DNA of 64,000 nt from Puffinus mauretanicus (lineage: Eukaryota > Chordata > Aves > Procellariiformes > Procellariidae), in the NCBI GenBank assembly GCA_023333565.1, contig JAJKFH010001941.1, positions 930,001 through 994,000 of the forward strand, given 5' to 3'. The translations under genes were made by a program, and so were the position numbers. Below, one piece after another: positions 12,040 to 23,545 of the stretch (position 1 is its first letter; each line of letters starts with the position of its first letter). A model generated the notes under the pieces. The model made no database searches, was not told the DNA's origin, and saw only the letters and a list, made by a program, of their open reading frames with translations.

Positions 12040-13240
12040 ATAGTGGCAGTTGTCAGCCTGCTCTTGGAGGAACAGTTGTTGCAGTTGAGCCAGTGCCAGT
12101 ATAAAACTTGCAGTGGGAAAAAGGGGGGAAAGAATCACAGCACCAAGAAAGCATCAGCAAAGCTATTAGTAGGGGGCAAGGACAAAAGGTTGAGCACAGA
12201 TGCTGATGGACTGGAAGACGCCAGGTGAGGGGTTCTATCCAGGAGCAATGGATAATGCTAAAGAGACTTGGTCACCATAGGAGGGGGAATTTATCAACAA
12301 AGAGACAGAGCGTGGCTTGGTGAGCGGCCTTTTAGGTGAGAGGGAAAGTTGAGGCATGGCTGCAGACAGCATGAAGACACAAGTGCAAAGAAACCAACAC
12401 CTATAGGATCGGCTTGTCATCAGCACACAAGCATCCGCATCCAAGGATGGGTGAGGGTGGAAAGAGGATCCGGAACTCTCCAAAATTTCTCAGGAGACAC
12501 AATCTGAGGAGAGTAATGGCTGAGAGCAATGTGGGAGCAGAGAAAGGGCTTGGATACAGGGTTATTCAAAAGAGCAGAAAGGAAGAGGAAGAGAAGAAAG
12601 AGAAAGGGGAGGGAGCATGAGAGCATCTTTGCGAAAAGGTGGCTTCAGTGACAGTGACAGCAGAAAAAACGCATGTCTCTGTCAGGGCTGGGAGATGATG
12701 GAGAAAGTAGTTTGGCTGTCTGCAGTAGGTTTAGAAATGGTACGGTCATGCAACAGACTGCCAGGGAAAAGAGGGAAAAACTGAGTAGAGAAGCATTCAG
12801 GTCGGGCGTGTTGCCATGAGAGGTTGTAGCAGGAGAAGTTCATGAGGGCAGCAAAGAGTAGCCGGACAGGCAGCTGGGTTGGGTCAAGTGTCATCAGAGG
12901 TGTGACAGAGGAAGGTCATGGTGGTGTCTGGGTTTGTGTTACCGAGTGAGGTGAGAGGCGGGAAGAGCAGCAGACAGAAGTGTGAGTGGGACAGAAACCA
13001 AAGAAAAGGGCTTAAGCAGAGCAGGTAGGCGAGCGCTGTGAGCATGTGGGGAGAGCTCTTGGGGAGTATCATTAAAACTAGAAAGCTGAGTGAGTTTCAT
13101 CTGGGGGGAAAGGGGAGCACTGTGAAGGTTATTCTGATACTTCCTTGTGTAGCCAGAGGGTGGTATTTTCTTTGTGCGGAGAATGAAGTTGCATAGAGGG
13201 AAAGGGGTAGTCGAGATTTCTTAGCAGGGGTACATGAGAA
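12040..13240 (+). other. Purine-biased non-coding stretch
   Basis: The plus strand is rich in A and G over about 1.2 kb; one 60-bp line that I counted (12301-12360) has 40 purines. It includes an uninterrupted 40-nt purine run at 12576-12615. No coding frame is recognised. Such asymmetry can mark a transcribed region, a triplex-forming segment or an old purine-rich repeat. Confidence 0.45.
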
Positions 13241-16200
13241 TTAAGCCTGAGGTAATAAACTGTATTTGATCATTTTATCTTAAATGTTTGTTTTGTTACA
13301 TCCATCTTTGTGGCAAAATTGTACATAGTGACCTTTTCTGCAGTCTCCTCCCCTGCATTGCACTTTGCTAGCTTTTGGAGAAGAGGAACCTGGCTTAGAT
13401 GGACGACTCCTCAGTGCTTTCCAGGGCTTCTGGGCTTTGGTAGGATAGCTGTCTGCAGTTATTTTTAGATGATGTATAGATTTGCATTTCTTCAGCTGGA
13501 ATTCCCTTGTAGTTTTCAACTATGGTTTTCAACCCTGCTAGGTTGTCAATCTCAGATCTTCCCAAAATGCCTGAAATTGTTCTTAAAACATGCTCTAAAG
13601 ACTTTTCGTAGATCCTACTGTTCATCCAGCTTCTTCCATTTCTGACTGTAGACCAGCTGTACTGTCTAGGATGTCATTATAGGAATCATCACACCAAACC
13701 TCTGTTAACACTCATAAAAATGCGTGTTCTGTCAATGACTAAAAGTGTTCATTTTCCTTGCCTTTGTGCTCAGACAGCTTCCTACATTCATACTTTCCTT
13801 TTTCTTCTAAATCTTTTGCCTCAGACAGAGTTCATTTTCTGTCTTGCTTTTTATGTTAGAAATACACACCACGTCATTTGACTTAAACAAAAAAGTCCCC
13901 TATTCCTCTTCCCCTACACTGTTTGAATAGAGGCCTGTGTAAGAAGCCCTGCCAGCTTTGAAATGGGAAGGCTGGTAATTTTTTTGCTTACATGGGGATC
14001 ATTTTAATCCAAACAGACTCTCATTACGAAAGATATAAAGGACATTCCATTGCTTCTTGAGTCCAAAACACTCCTAAACTGACACATTTACCACTTGGTC
14101 TCAGTTTGCACAGCACAAAGCACATAAGAGCGCTTTGTCTGCAGTGCTATAATGCTGTTCTTTCAGAAAGCTGATAATTCTCTAGCCTGAGCTTTGGCGT
14201 GATCTCACTAACAAAGCTCAGCACATGGGCAATAGGGTACGTATCTGAGGGATGCCTTATGTCAGAGGCCTTAGTTTGTGATAGCACTGAGTGACCCTTG
14301 TCCTCTCTATACGCCTTCAGCCAATATGAGACAATGTGAGCTACAATCACAAGCATCCCTTACATGCCAAGACTTCAAGCCCGGATTACTATCATCAACA
14401 ACTGCTTGAAGAGCCATTACAAGCTAATTGGGCTGCAAACACTACTTTCAGGTCTGTAGGAGCTTATTTATGGCCCTGAGAAATTCAACCTCAGCTTTAA
14501 ACAAAGGCCAAAACCAAGGAGGGAATCTGCTCAAGACACCATTGATCTAATCACTGACTGGCCTCTTCATGTTATTAATTGTAGTCTTTAGAAAGAGGAT
14601 GATTCGGACTGGGCAGCAACTGCCAATCTTCCTTAAGAGAAGAAAAAACTTTGCCTGTCTGAGGATACTTGATAGTTTTCTACCTGTCAGTCATACATGT
14701 GAGAGGTGATCCTGCAGCTATCTACGTGGGCTGCTCCAGCTCTTTGCAACCCTTATTAGCACATAGACTATGACATATGCGCTATAGTTGCCAGGTATTT
14801 TAGCTTTTGGACTGCATACAGCTTTTCAACTTTACCAGTGGGAATGTATTTGTGAATAGAATTAAAGGATTTGGCCACAGAGCAGCTGACAAGCCATCTC
14901 CCCTTTGAGATGAGTAAAATGCCTACCTGTTGTCTAGTTGGGCAACAAATATTCATGGAGGATCTGTAACCGATACTCATTCAGAGTGGTGTGAAAACGT
15001 GGCTGCAAGATGTTTTAACTAAGCTTACCTAAGAAGAAGTCTGAGCCTAGCTTGAGAGAGGCTGTTTTATTCCTTCACTTCAAGCATTAATGTGTTCTGA
15101 GCTCTTTTACCCAGTGTGGCATGAATTTCAATGATATTGTTCCTAACCTACTGCGTTGTGAGATGACAATCAGGCTTTCAAACTTGAAATGAAATATTTT
15201 TCATCTCAACCACTTCCTATGGTTTGAGAGTAGATGGATATGGTTCAAAATCTGGATTAAAATGGAAGTGAGACCAAATGTTAGCAGACAGGACACCCTG
15301 AAACATTGCTTCTCAGAGGACGAGTTAGGTTGGTAGAACGGAGGCCAGAAAACAAAACTGTGTTGAGAAGAAAAGAAAACAACCCTGTGGTTCTCCGAAA
15401 GGGGCAGTCCCTCCTGATAAAGAGACTCTGGAGGCAGCTGTCTCCCCTCTCTGCGCCGCGAGTAGGATGCACTCCTACTTCCTGTCTGAACAACAGAGAG
15501 ATAACGTGAAAAAGCCACTGTGACATTTGACGTTTCTCTTAGTTTCCCTTTTTATAGCCAGACAGTGTGATTCACTGGGGTTCTTCTTGAAAGTGGAGAG
15601 GTATGAAAAGAAAATTCAAGTATAGGGCTCAGATATTGAAAGGTGATATTCCTACCCTTATGACTGTCTCCAGAAGGGCTGAGAGTAGGTCCCGTTTGTA
15701 GCAATGAGTTCCTCATCTTCTGCTCCATCATAGGTACAGGACAGTTCCCTTATGACCGCAGTTCTTCTGCCTCCTCGGCCCTTGTCACACAGGAGTCTAA
15801 TCTAGGCCAGACACATAGGAAAAGACCGGTGTCTTGTTTTTTGTTCTGGTGCATCTGGTTTACAGTCCTCTGGAGCAGCTCAACACTTGCCCTCTCTCTT
15901 CAAAGCTATCTAAGTGGCAGATGCAATACTGCGGAAGATGGTGAACGCAGTGGCAGACTTTAATAAAAGAAGCTTACAAAGGCATTCTACCAACCAAGGC
16001 TTTCTGGAGCTACATACAGTCCTTTGATGCACATGAAGTATTTAATTTATCTATGGCCTAAAAGATCTACCTAAGACTGGGCTGGGAGCCCAGTACTCAT
16101 GATAAGCAGATAGCTAGAGGGAATTTCAGAAATTAGAACAAGGTCATTAAAACACCTAGCCGTGAGTGATTCCCATATGCAGCATGCATATCCATCACAT

Positions 16201-16499
16201 AATACCTCATTCAGGTCCTTTAAAAACAAGGCAGGATGGGATGAACTATTCATTACCCAATGCGCTGGGATGACCAGAACCTGGAATGGCATGACCTGTG
16301 TGTGAACATTTCCATGGTGAAGCTGTGCCCTGTGTCTTCACTGCTTTTGCGATTTGCTTGAGCACGTTGAGAGACCTGCCCAGTCAGTGCCACGCACAGC
16401 CACTCCATCTTAGTTCCCAGCCACATCACTTGCAGGAGAACTGGTTTGTTTTCTGGGTGGGCATTGATATTTCAGTGGGGCAGTATGCTAATGAAGGCC
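13241..16499. other. Unique non-coding sequence
   Basis: Minus-strand frames at 13280-13625 read in a somewhat protein-like way but belong to no family that I recognise. The rest shows no repeat or RNA gene. Confidence 0.45.
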
Positions 16500-16616
16500 A
16501 TGTTTGTATACATATGCACATACATTTGCACAAACACACATACAAATGCACACACACACACACACATACATATGCATATGTACATACAATATATATAGCG
16601 AGACATATATATATAG
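16500..16616. repeat. CA/TA-rich microsatellite region
   Basis: Imperfect CA and CATA repeats include an uninterrupted CA run near 16548-16566. They pass into TATATA strings at 16590-16616. The overlapping open frames on both strands are translations of this simple sequence. Confidence 0.9.
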
Positions 16617-16735
16617 ATAAAACCATGTCTGTGTGGCTTTGCCAGTGATTTTCCCTTTGTAGACAACCTGTGGGTGTGTGCATGGAGCTCCTGAAAAATT
16701 TCATTAGCGAGGAACAGAGCAGGTAGCTGACAAGC

Positions 16736-16930
16736 TCATGGAATCGTAGAATAATTTAGGTTGGATGTGACCTCTGGTGGACACAAGTCCAATCCCTTGC
16801 TCAAAACCAGGCGGGCCTCTGAGCAAGACGAGGTTGCTCAGGGCCTTTGACCATCTGGGTTTTCAGAAGGATGGAGATTCCACAACTTCTCTGGGCAACC
16901 TGTTCCACCATGCTTCTCCAGCTCCAAATC
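16736..16930 (-). mobile_element. CR1 LINE 3' fragment
   Basis: The plus-strand left edge TCATGGAATCGTAGAATAAT is a mutated CR1 3' terminus, so the element lies on the minus strand. The CTTCTCTGGGCAACCTGTTCC string near 16886 matches the corresponding part of the copy at 1015-1502. The copy is more diverged than that one and has internal differences, so it is probably older. Homology fades near 16930, just before a T-rich and TG-rich stretch. Confidence 0.9.
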
Positions 16931-18306
16931 TTTTTTTCTGTGTGTTTGTGTTTGTGTGTGGATGCGTGCAGAGAATGGAGATGGCAGGAGGAGGAGGGAG
17001 TGCATGTAGAGGGGCGTATGTGCTTGTTCACAGAGCTGTGTTCACGAAAGAACAATCCCAAATTCTGTTTCTTCTTTGGCAGATGAAAAGAGCATGCTGC
17101 CACTGGTGACCAGGGCAATTGCTAGACAGCTTTTAAAATAATCTCTACATTAAGCAGAATTGCATGTTGTGATAAATGAGATATTTTTAGAGAGAATATG
17201 CTTTTAGTTTGGAATTAGTCTTGCAGTTATGCAAGGATTCACTGCTTTTAAATAACTGGAAAAATGAGTGCCTTGAATCTCTTTCACATTGAGATCTATT
17301 GTCAGTTTATTAAATTCAGATTTATTGCTGACTTTCCTAGCCAAAAAATAGCTGTTAGCACACTATAACAGAGCATAAATTTTAGTTCACTGAATCAAAG
17401 ACATTATTAAAGAAAAAAATTACTTAATGACCTGACTGATCTAATAAATCCTGCCATTCGCATAAAACAAGATGACAAGAATTTATGTCCACTAAATGTG
17501 TAAAACTAAGGCAGTCATGGTGCTTAGGATTTGAAATGGTTCCTTCAGCCATCTGGTCTTTACCGTAGACTCTTGTTCTTGTAGGTAAAAATAAGGTAAG
17601 GATAGAAATGGCATACGTAAGATGCTATTGAGATGATAGAGACATTTTCCTACATAGCATTAAAATCAAACTAGCCAGATGGTTTGAGACTTCTGAGGTT
17701 GTCTGTGGGCCACCATGCTTCACAACTGGCAGAATCCTCTTGGCAAAAGATCTGCTTTTAAAGTGCAGGCTTACAGCGTGAAAGGAAACTAATCATGGTT
17801 CCCTTTCAGGAAATCCTGTTTAACAGTCTGACATGAACTTGCTGACCACCACCTCCAAGTGCTAGCAAATCTGCAAAGTGACGTTTCTTCTTATTTACCA
17901 TGAATAATGTCTGACTGAAGATGTCTGGCCTGCCCATCGCTTGCCTTGCAGCTACTTCCTCTAGCTACCGCGGTGGCCTTCATTGTGGAAATAGAAACCA
18001 CCTTAATGACGGTCTCTTCAAAGCCTGACTGAAATTTGCCTTATGATGTGCTCTGATGACCTTCAGTGAGCTAGCAAAGAGCACAGGGTTTGCAGCTCCC
18101 TCATGTCCTTGGTGAGCTGCATGAACACACAAGTTCACAAGAACTTTTCTGTAATGAAGTCAAAATAAGAGAATGCCTTTGCATCTGCCACATACTTTTG
18201 CATTTACCGAGCACTTACCATTCATTGTCTGAAAGTCAAAAAACTAACTTTGTAGTTTCACCATTAGGCTTGATTATACAAACATATGATTCAGATTCCT
18301 TAATAT
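16931..18306. other. Unique non-coding sequence
   Basis: After a TG-rich stretch at about 16935-16965 the sequence is AT-rich and unique. I see no repeat family, RNA gene or exon. Confidence 0.5.
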
Positions 18307-18309
18307 ATG

Positions 18310-18341
18310 TGTGTGTATATATACACATATATATACACACA
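18310..18341. repeat. TG/TA hairpin, 14-bp perfect arms
   Basis: The arm TGTGTGTATATATA (18310-18323) is followed by a 4-nt loop CACA and its exact reverse complement (18328-18341). It is a simple-sequence inverted repeat able to form a cruciform. Confidence 0.9.
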
Positions 18342-21300
18342 TTATATTGTATGTAAGCAAAAAGTAATTCTGAAGACCAATTTCTGTTTAGTTACAAAGC
18401 TTACATATGCCTAGAAAATGTCATACATCCGTGGGCCATGCCTAAACTTTATTTAGAGTCAGGCATGTTTTTGTTCAGGCTCAGCCATCAGTCTTGTAAC
18501 AGATGCCATAGAAAGCCAAGTGCGTCTCTTCTGTTCTCCTGGAACAGCATTGCCCCAGGGCCATCCTTGGAGGCATCTGTAGAGACCCAGGTTTCTTTCT
18601 TTGATTCAAAGCATATCAGCATAGGTTCATTGATTGAAATGTACTTTGGTTCCATTCATTCCCACTCATGTAGTGCTCCCTCATGGCAAGGTCTTGTAAC
18701 TGTGGCTCGAGCATCACAGTTTTTGCTGTCACATCTGGGCTGAATTTTCCCAGGAGCATAAACACTCCAGGATGGGTTTCCTAGCACAACTTCAAAGTGG
18801 GCACTCCCATGACAGCATTTCAAAGCACTTTCCTTTTTTTTTCCCAAATTCTGAAGCTTCTGCGAGCAGCACAGTAACGCTTTCCTTTATCCCCTTAAAG
18901 GCAAACATTGTGCAGCTCTCAATTGCTTCATCTAGACCCATAGAGTTTTAGCACTCTTCCCATTTATTCCACTCTTTGCCCCCTTCAGGAAGACTAATTC
19001 ACGTGCGTCATGGTAATCTCTCTTCAGGACCCGTGTCTGTGCGTGTGTGAGGAGGAGTGATGTGCCTGGGGTAAGGGGTAATGGCAAATCAAAGAGAGGG
19101 GATCTGCTGGGGGGAAAATGAGAGAGAGGAAGGGGAACAGCTTTGTGAAGCGTTACAGCAGATAATGTGAGCTCATCAAGACTGGGAGGAAAGGGGAAGC
19201 AAGTGGATGACTTAGGTTCAGGGAGGCAGTGCAAAAACATCTCCACTTTCTTCAAGAGTACAGGCTTTTTGTCTGGATGATTCCTTGCAATAGCTTCATT
19301 GCTTCCGAGGCAGGGCATCCCCCATTTACGCTCTTTACTTCCCTCTATACAATCCTGTAGGACATTTGGGAACGGAGGAATTTTCCACCCATAAGAAAAA
19401 AGCCCAGATGGCCTGGCAATGTTGAACTCTCTTGCCTCAGGGGCTGCATTGCTATGTCTTTTCTGGTGATAATATGTCAAAATGCAAATATAGTTGGATT
19501 TCAGGCCCCCATGTGGAGCTTTTGCCTAGGAAATGTAGCTGATGTTCACATCATACTTTCATGTATTTATTTTTGTTGGTAAGTTTGAACATATTTTCCT
19601 CAGCCTGCGGTTCTCTTCCTGCTGCTTGTACACATGTAGTGAATAATTCATTCCTGAGAATATAATTTCACTTCCTCAGTCCTGATAGTTTTTTGCTACA
19701 AATCCAGATGTGTTGCTCCGTTAGTTAAAAGTTCTTCTAATGTTAACATTAATAATAATAGGATTTGCCACTGATGGCAGGTGCATTTGCATGTTTCAGC
19801 TCAAGGTTCAGTGGACATCTGTGTGCCTTGAAAGCATGCCCCACAGACAGAGATGTGATTTTAGGGTTATACTAGCTCTGTCTATTGGCAATTGTGCAAC
19901 AGGAGACTTTGGGGAAAGAGACAAGTTAGTCCTCTGTGGCTTTCTCATATGGCCAGCTATAGAACTGATAGAAAACTCATTTGGGTCAGTGTTGTCTTTG
20001 TCCAGTTTGTTTCAGCATGTCTTCCCATGTTTGAATGAGATGGGACATATCTAAAGCTGAGTCCGTGATACATATCAGGACAGGGTAAGCAAACACATTT
20101 TAGGAACTAACCGCTATGAATTCTCAGTTGGTGGAGGTGAATATGAGCATCTAACTTTGAAAAAGCATAGCCCAGCATCTAGTACATTTAGGTCTCTCCA
20201 GCCCTTTGCTGGAGGATCTGTAAATCCTTCACAGCCCCTTGCCACTGGACAGGGGTTCCATCAAGCAGGGTACCAGCCAGCGATGGCTTCTAGGTGCACC
20301 ATGCCAGCAGATGGGGAAGTTAACAAATGAAGAGATCTTCCCTGCAGGGAGTCTGTCAGGTGGCTCTAGAAAGGAAAAGGATGCTGCCCCTGAGGACCAG
20401 AAGATCTGACTGCAAGTCACCTGAGAGCCTCCCCCTTCCTGGAGGTTTGTCTGGCTGGGCTTAGGGCCAAATTAGAGAAAGCATTTGAGGGCTTCCCCCT
20501 TCCTTCGGTGATCTTGAAGAGAGCGCTCTGGCCCTCTTGATCCAGTCACTGGCTTGGTGTTCCCCTGTTATAAAAAAGTACACTTTCACAAAGTAGAAAT
20601 AGATCCCCAAAAAAGCCACATTAACTTTCTTTGTTCATTCCCGAAGTCGGCTGTGCAGCAGGGTTTCCAGGTCAGACCTACATTTAGTAATGTATAGATT
20701 TATAAAATATAAATATATTGGTAAAATATAAAAATATATTGGTAAAGCTTGATTTCATGTGAATGTAAGATTGCTGTTTCTGAGGGAGAAGGCATATGGG
20801 ATATAAGGAACATAGTGTGCATGAAACACGAGTAAATAAAGCTGTCACCAAGAGTTTTAAGTCTTACCGCTAGGTTGATCCGTACTCATGGGGTGATCTT
20901 GAACTTTTGATGAAAATGAATGCTCTAGTCCAGAATGATCTAGTCCTGTAGCTAACAAAAACCACAGGAAATGAAAGGAGAAATGTAACATGTTTCAACA
21001 AGGGTGCACAGAAGCTTTGTGGGTAGAGTCTGCTCTGGCCCTGAGAGAAGGTGGCTGGTGGATTCAGAATACAATGAACATATATAGAATTGTAAAAGTA
21101 CTGGCAAAGCTGATACTATTTCGGTTTCTCAGCTGCATCCCCTACACTCATCCTCACTCTTTCCATGTTTCTGTTTGAGTGACTTAAGGTGAAGAAAAGT
21201 GCTAGAAAAAAGACTATCATGGGAAAGATGCATGACATATTCAAAGCATCATCAGGTTTTACAAGCCTGTACCAATATTCCAGCCACTGGGGTTATCTAA

Positions 21301-22184
21301 AGAGTCTTGCTTGCTTTAAGAAATAAACTCTATTAAGACATCTGAGCTCTCAGATGGTCCATGCAAAATATTCAACAGAGAGTAGGGCTTTGCCTTTTGA
21401 GTCTGGCTTATACACTATGCTTATGACATACTTGGAGACACCCTGTACATCACATAATTCATTTGATACGACTCCATTTAGACTGTCTCACACCCAGAGA
21501 CACGCAGCTGATCAGGTGCTGAATATGCATTATACCAAGAGGAATTGCAGACATGTCATACATCTAGACAGCCTCCAAAGAATAAGCGGTGAAAATTGCA
21601 TGCAAGGTCAGATGGGGGAGCAGTTGGATCATGGGCAGCAATTAGAACATCAAGACAGGAAACAAAACATTCTTGTTGCAGGTCTCCACGTCTCCTGTGT
21701 GGTTGCAGTTGATCTGTGAAATTCAGGTCACTTGCCAGGTTTGTGTTGCTACATTAAACAGCATTACAGCAGAAACAACATCGTACTGCACAAGGCTTAA
21801 AATGAAGTACTTGCAATACAAAATGAATGTGAGGGCCAAGAATGATGAAAAGGGGACACGTAACCTTTTGAAATAAATATACGCTCTTCATTTCTAAATT
21901 AAAAGCAAAACCAACTGGGAGGAGAGTTTAAATTTGTCTTTTCCCCCTTCCTGGGAGAAATTCTGACAGTTGGTTTGGTGGGGCCCAAACCTGGGCCAGA
22001 AATTATCACAATTAAGCCGAGAAGCATGTGCCGAGCCAGAGTGTATCCAACGGCAATCAAGCAGTAGTAAAGGAATTTAAAAAAAAAAAGCAACTTCCAA
22101 ACAGAAAAGAGGAGCCAGCTGTGTCCACTGAGCATGGCATTAAGGGAGAAAGGCTGTGAAATTGGGAGATTCAAATGATGGTGC
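18342..22184. other. Unique non-coding sequence
   Basis: This contains a minus-strand open frame at 18932-19480 (182 codons) without a recognisable domain, and a short AT-rich tandem at 20704. Nothing else stands out. Confidence 0.45.
20704..20743. repeat. AT-rich tandem duplication, two units
   Basis: AAAATATAAATATATTGGT (20704-20722) is followed directly by a 21-nt version of the same unit with two extra A (20723-20743). Confidence 0.8.
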
Positions 22185-22305
22185 ACCAGCGTACGCCGGG
22201 CTGGGTTTCCGAGGGGACCTGACGGCGGGATGCTGCCCTCGCAGCGGGAAGGGAGAACAGGACTGTGGGCTCTGTCCGCTCGGCGCAGTTGAGCGGGATC
22301 ACAAA
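22185..22305. promoter_or_regulatory. Small CpG-rich patch
   Basis: About a dozen CpGs fall in 120 bp, including GTACGCCGGG and CTCGGCGCAG, inside AT-rich sequence. It is smaller than a standard CpG island. The AT-rich block directly to its right (22330-22480) is free of simple repeats and could be a conserved non-coding element, but I cannot test that here. Confidence 0.3.
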
Positions 22306-23479
22306 TAATAGATTATAGACATCTGCCTGTTTGATGTGGGTGTGAAATTCTAAATTAGCTAACAAAATTGTGCTTTGTATTACTAACATGCATGCAATTT
22401 AGTCCCTAATTTCCCTGAGAGAATGGCAAAGTTAAATAATTAAGCGTGCCTCAAAACAGGATTATTATAGGGATTAAGAGGAAAAAATATAGCTGCTAAA
22501 ATTAAAAAAGGAATGTAGAAACAATGCCTCCAAACCATGGCTGTTGTACGTAGCATTTTACATGTTAGTTAAACTAGAAACAGCTGAAAATGAGTAATCT
22601 TTAGTGAGAAGACTCTGATCTCTAAAACACTGCACAAAGATCAACTGATGGTGGTGTTAATCACTTCTAGAGTGTGTGTCTCTAGGAAGTTTAGAGCATC
22701 TTCTCCTAGGGAGAAGGATGGGCTTTCACCTGTTTTTCTTAGAGACACACATGGTCAGAGTCAATTTTTTTGCATTGATTTGAGTGAATCTCCTGATCAT
22801 TTTTCATTTCCTCAGAATAACTGTGCGTATCCACCATGCGTTAATTTAACCCCTCTGATCTGTGCCATGTATTTGACTATTCACTTCATATTTTCCCAAA
22901 TATCTTTGTGTTCCATTATTGCATATATTGTGTGATTTTTAACTGTCATTTTTTTTCACATTTCAGTGAATCTGAAAACAGCAGTTTTTAAAATTTCCCA
23001 AATACATGGGCACAAACCAAACAAGGTAAATGCAAATCCAAGATGAATTAAAGATAGCTTTAATCACAATTACAGAACAGGTAGATTTGAAAACCATGAT
23101 GCTCAGGTTATTCAGTCAATGTGCATACGTCCCTGTTCTGGCCACTTTGTCTTTAATTCTTAGCTCTGTTTACCTTACAATGACAGATAAATATTCCCTG
23201 TTGTCTTGTACTTCCTACAGAGTGGATCATCCATTCAGTACATGTAATTCACATCCAGTGTTGCAAAGAACAGCAGCAGAACAATTTTCATTTGTGGTAC
23301 ATTCCTCTAAAAGGAAAATATTTTTAAAGGAGAATAAAAGGGAAGGCACTAGATTTAGTGAAGGCATGTACCAATTAACCTGTAGAAGTCTCTCTCTCTC
23401 TCTCAGGTTCAGAAATCACACTGGAGATGCTCACAGTTGCTTTAGCAGCTGCATGCACAAATTCATCGGCAGCGTATGG
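22306..23479. other. Unique AT-rich non-coding sequence
   Basis: No repeat family or exon is recognised. A plus-strand open frame runs through 23030-23590 (186 codons) but contains a CTCTCT simple repeat near 23391-23404 and part of an old repeat, so it is probably not a gene. Confidence 0.45.
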
Positions 23480-23545
23480 AATCCCGGCCCCGCTGAAGTC
23501 AGTGAAAGTTTTGCCATTGATTTCAATGGAGCCAAGACCCCATGC
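23480..23545. repeat. Probable ancient amniote interspersed repeat
   Basis: CGCTGAAGTCAGTGAAAG followed by TTTTGCCATTGATTTCAATG is a diverged form of a motif pair (GAAGTCAATGG and CCATTGACTTCAATGG) that recurs widely in reptile and bird genomes. The two halves are imperfect inverted repeats of each other. I cannot name the exact family. Confidence 0.5.

Noticed and set aside
16426..16704. Cysteine-, valine- and tyrosine-rich minus-strand frames
   Set aside because: They translate the CA/TA microsatellite.
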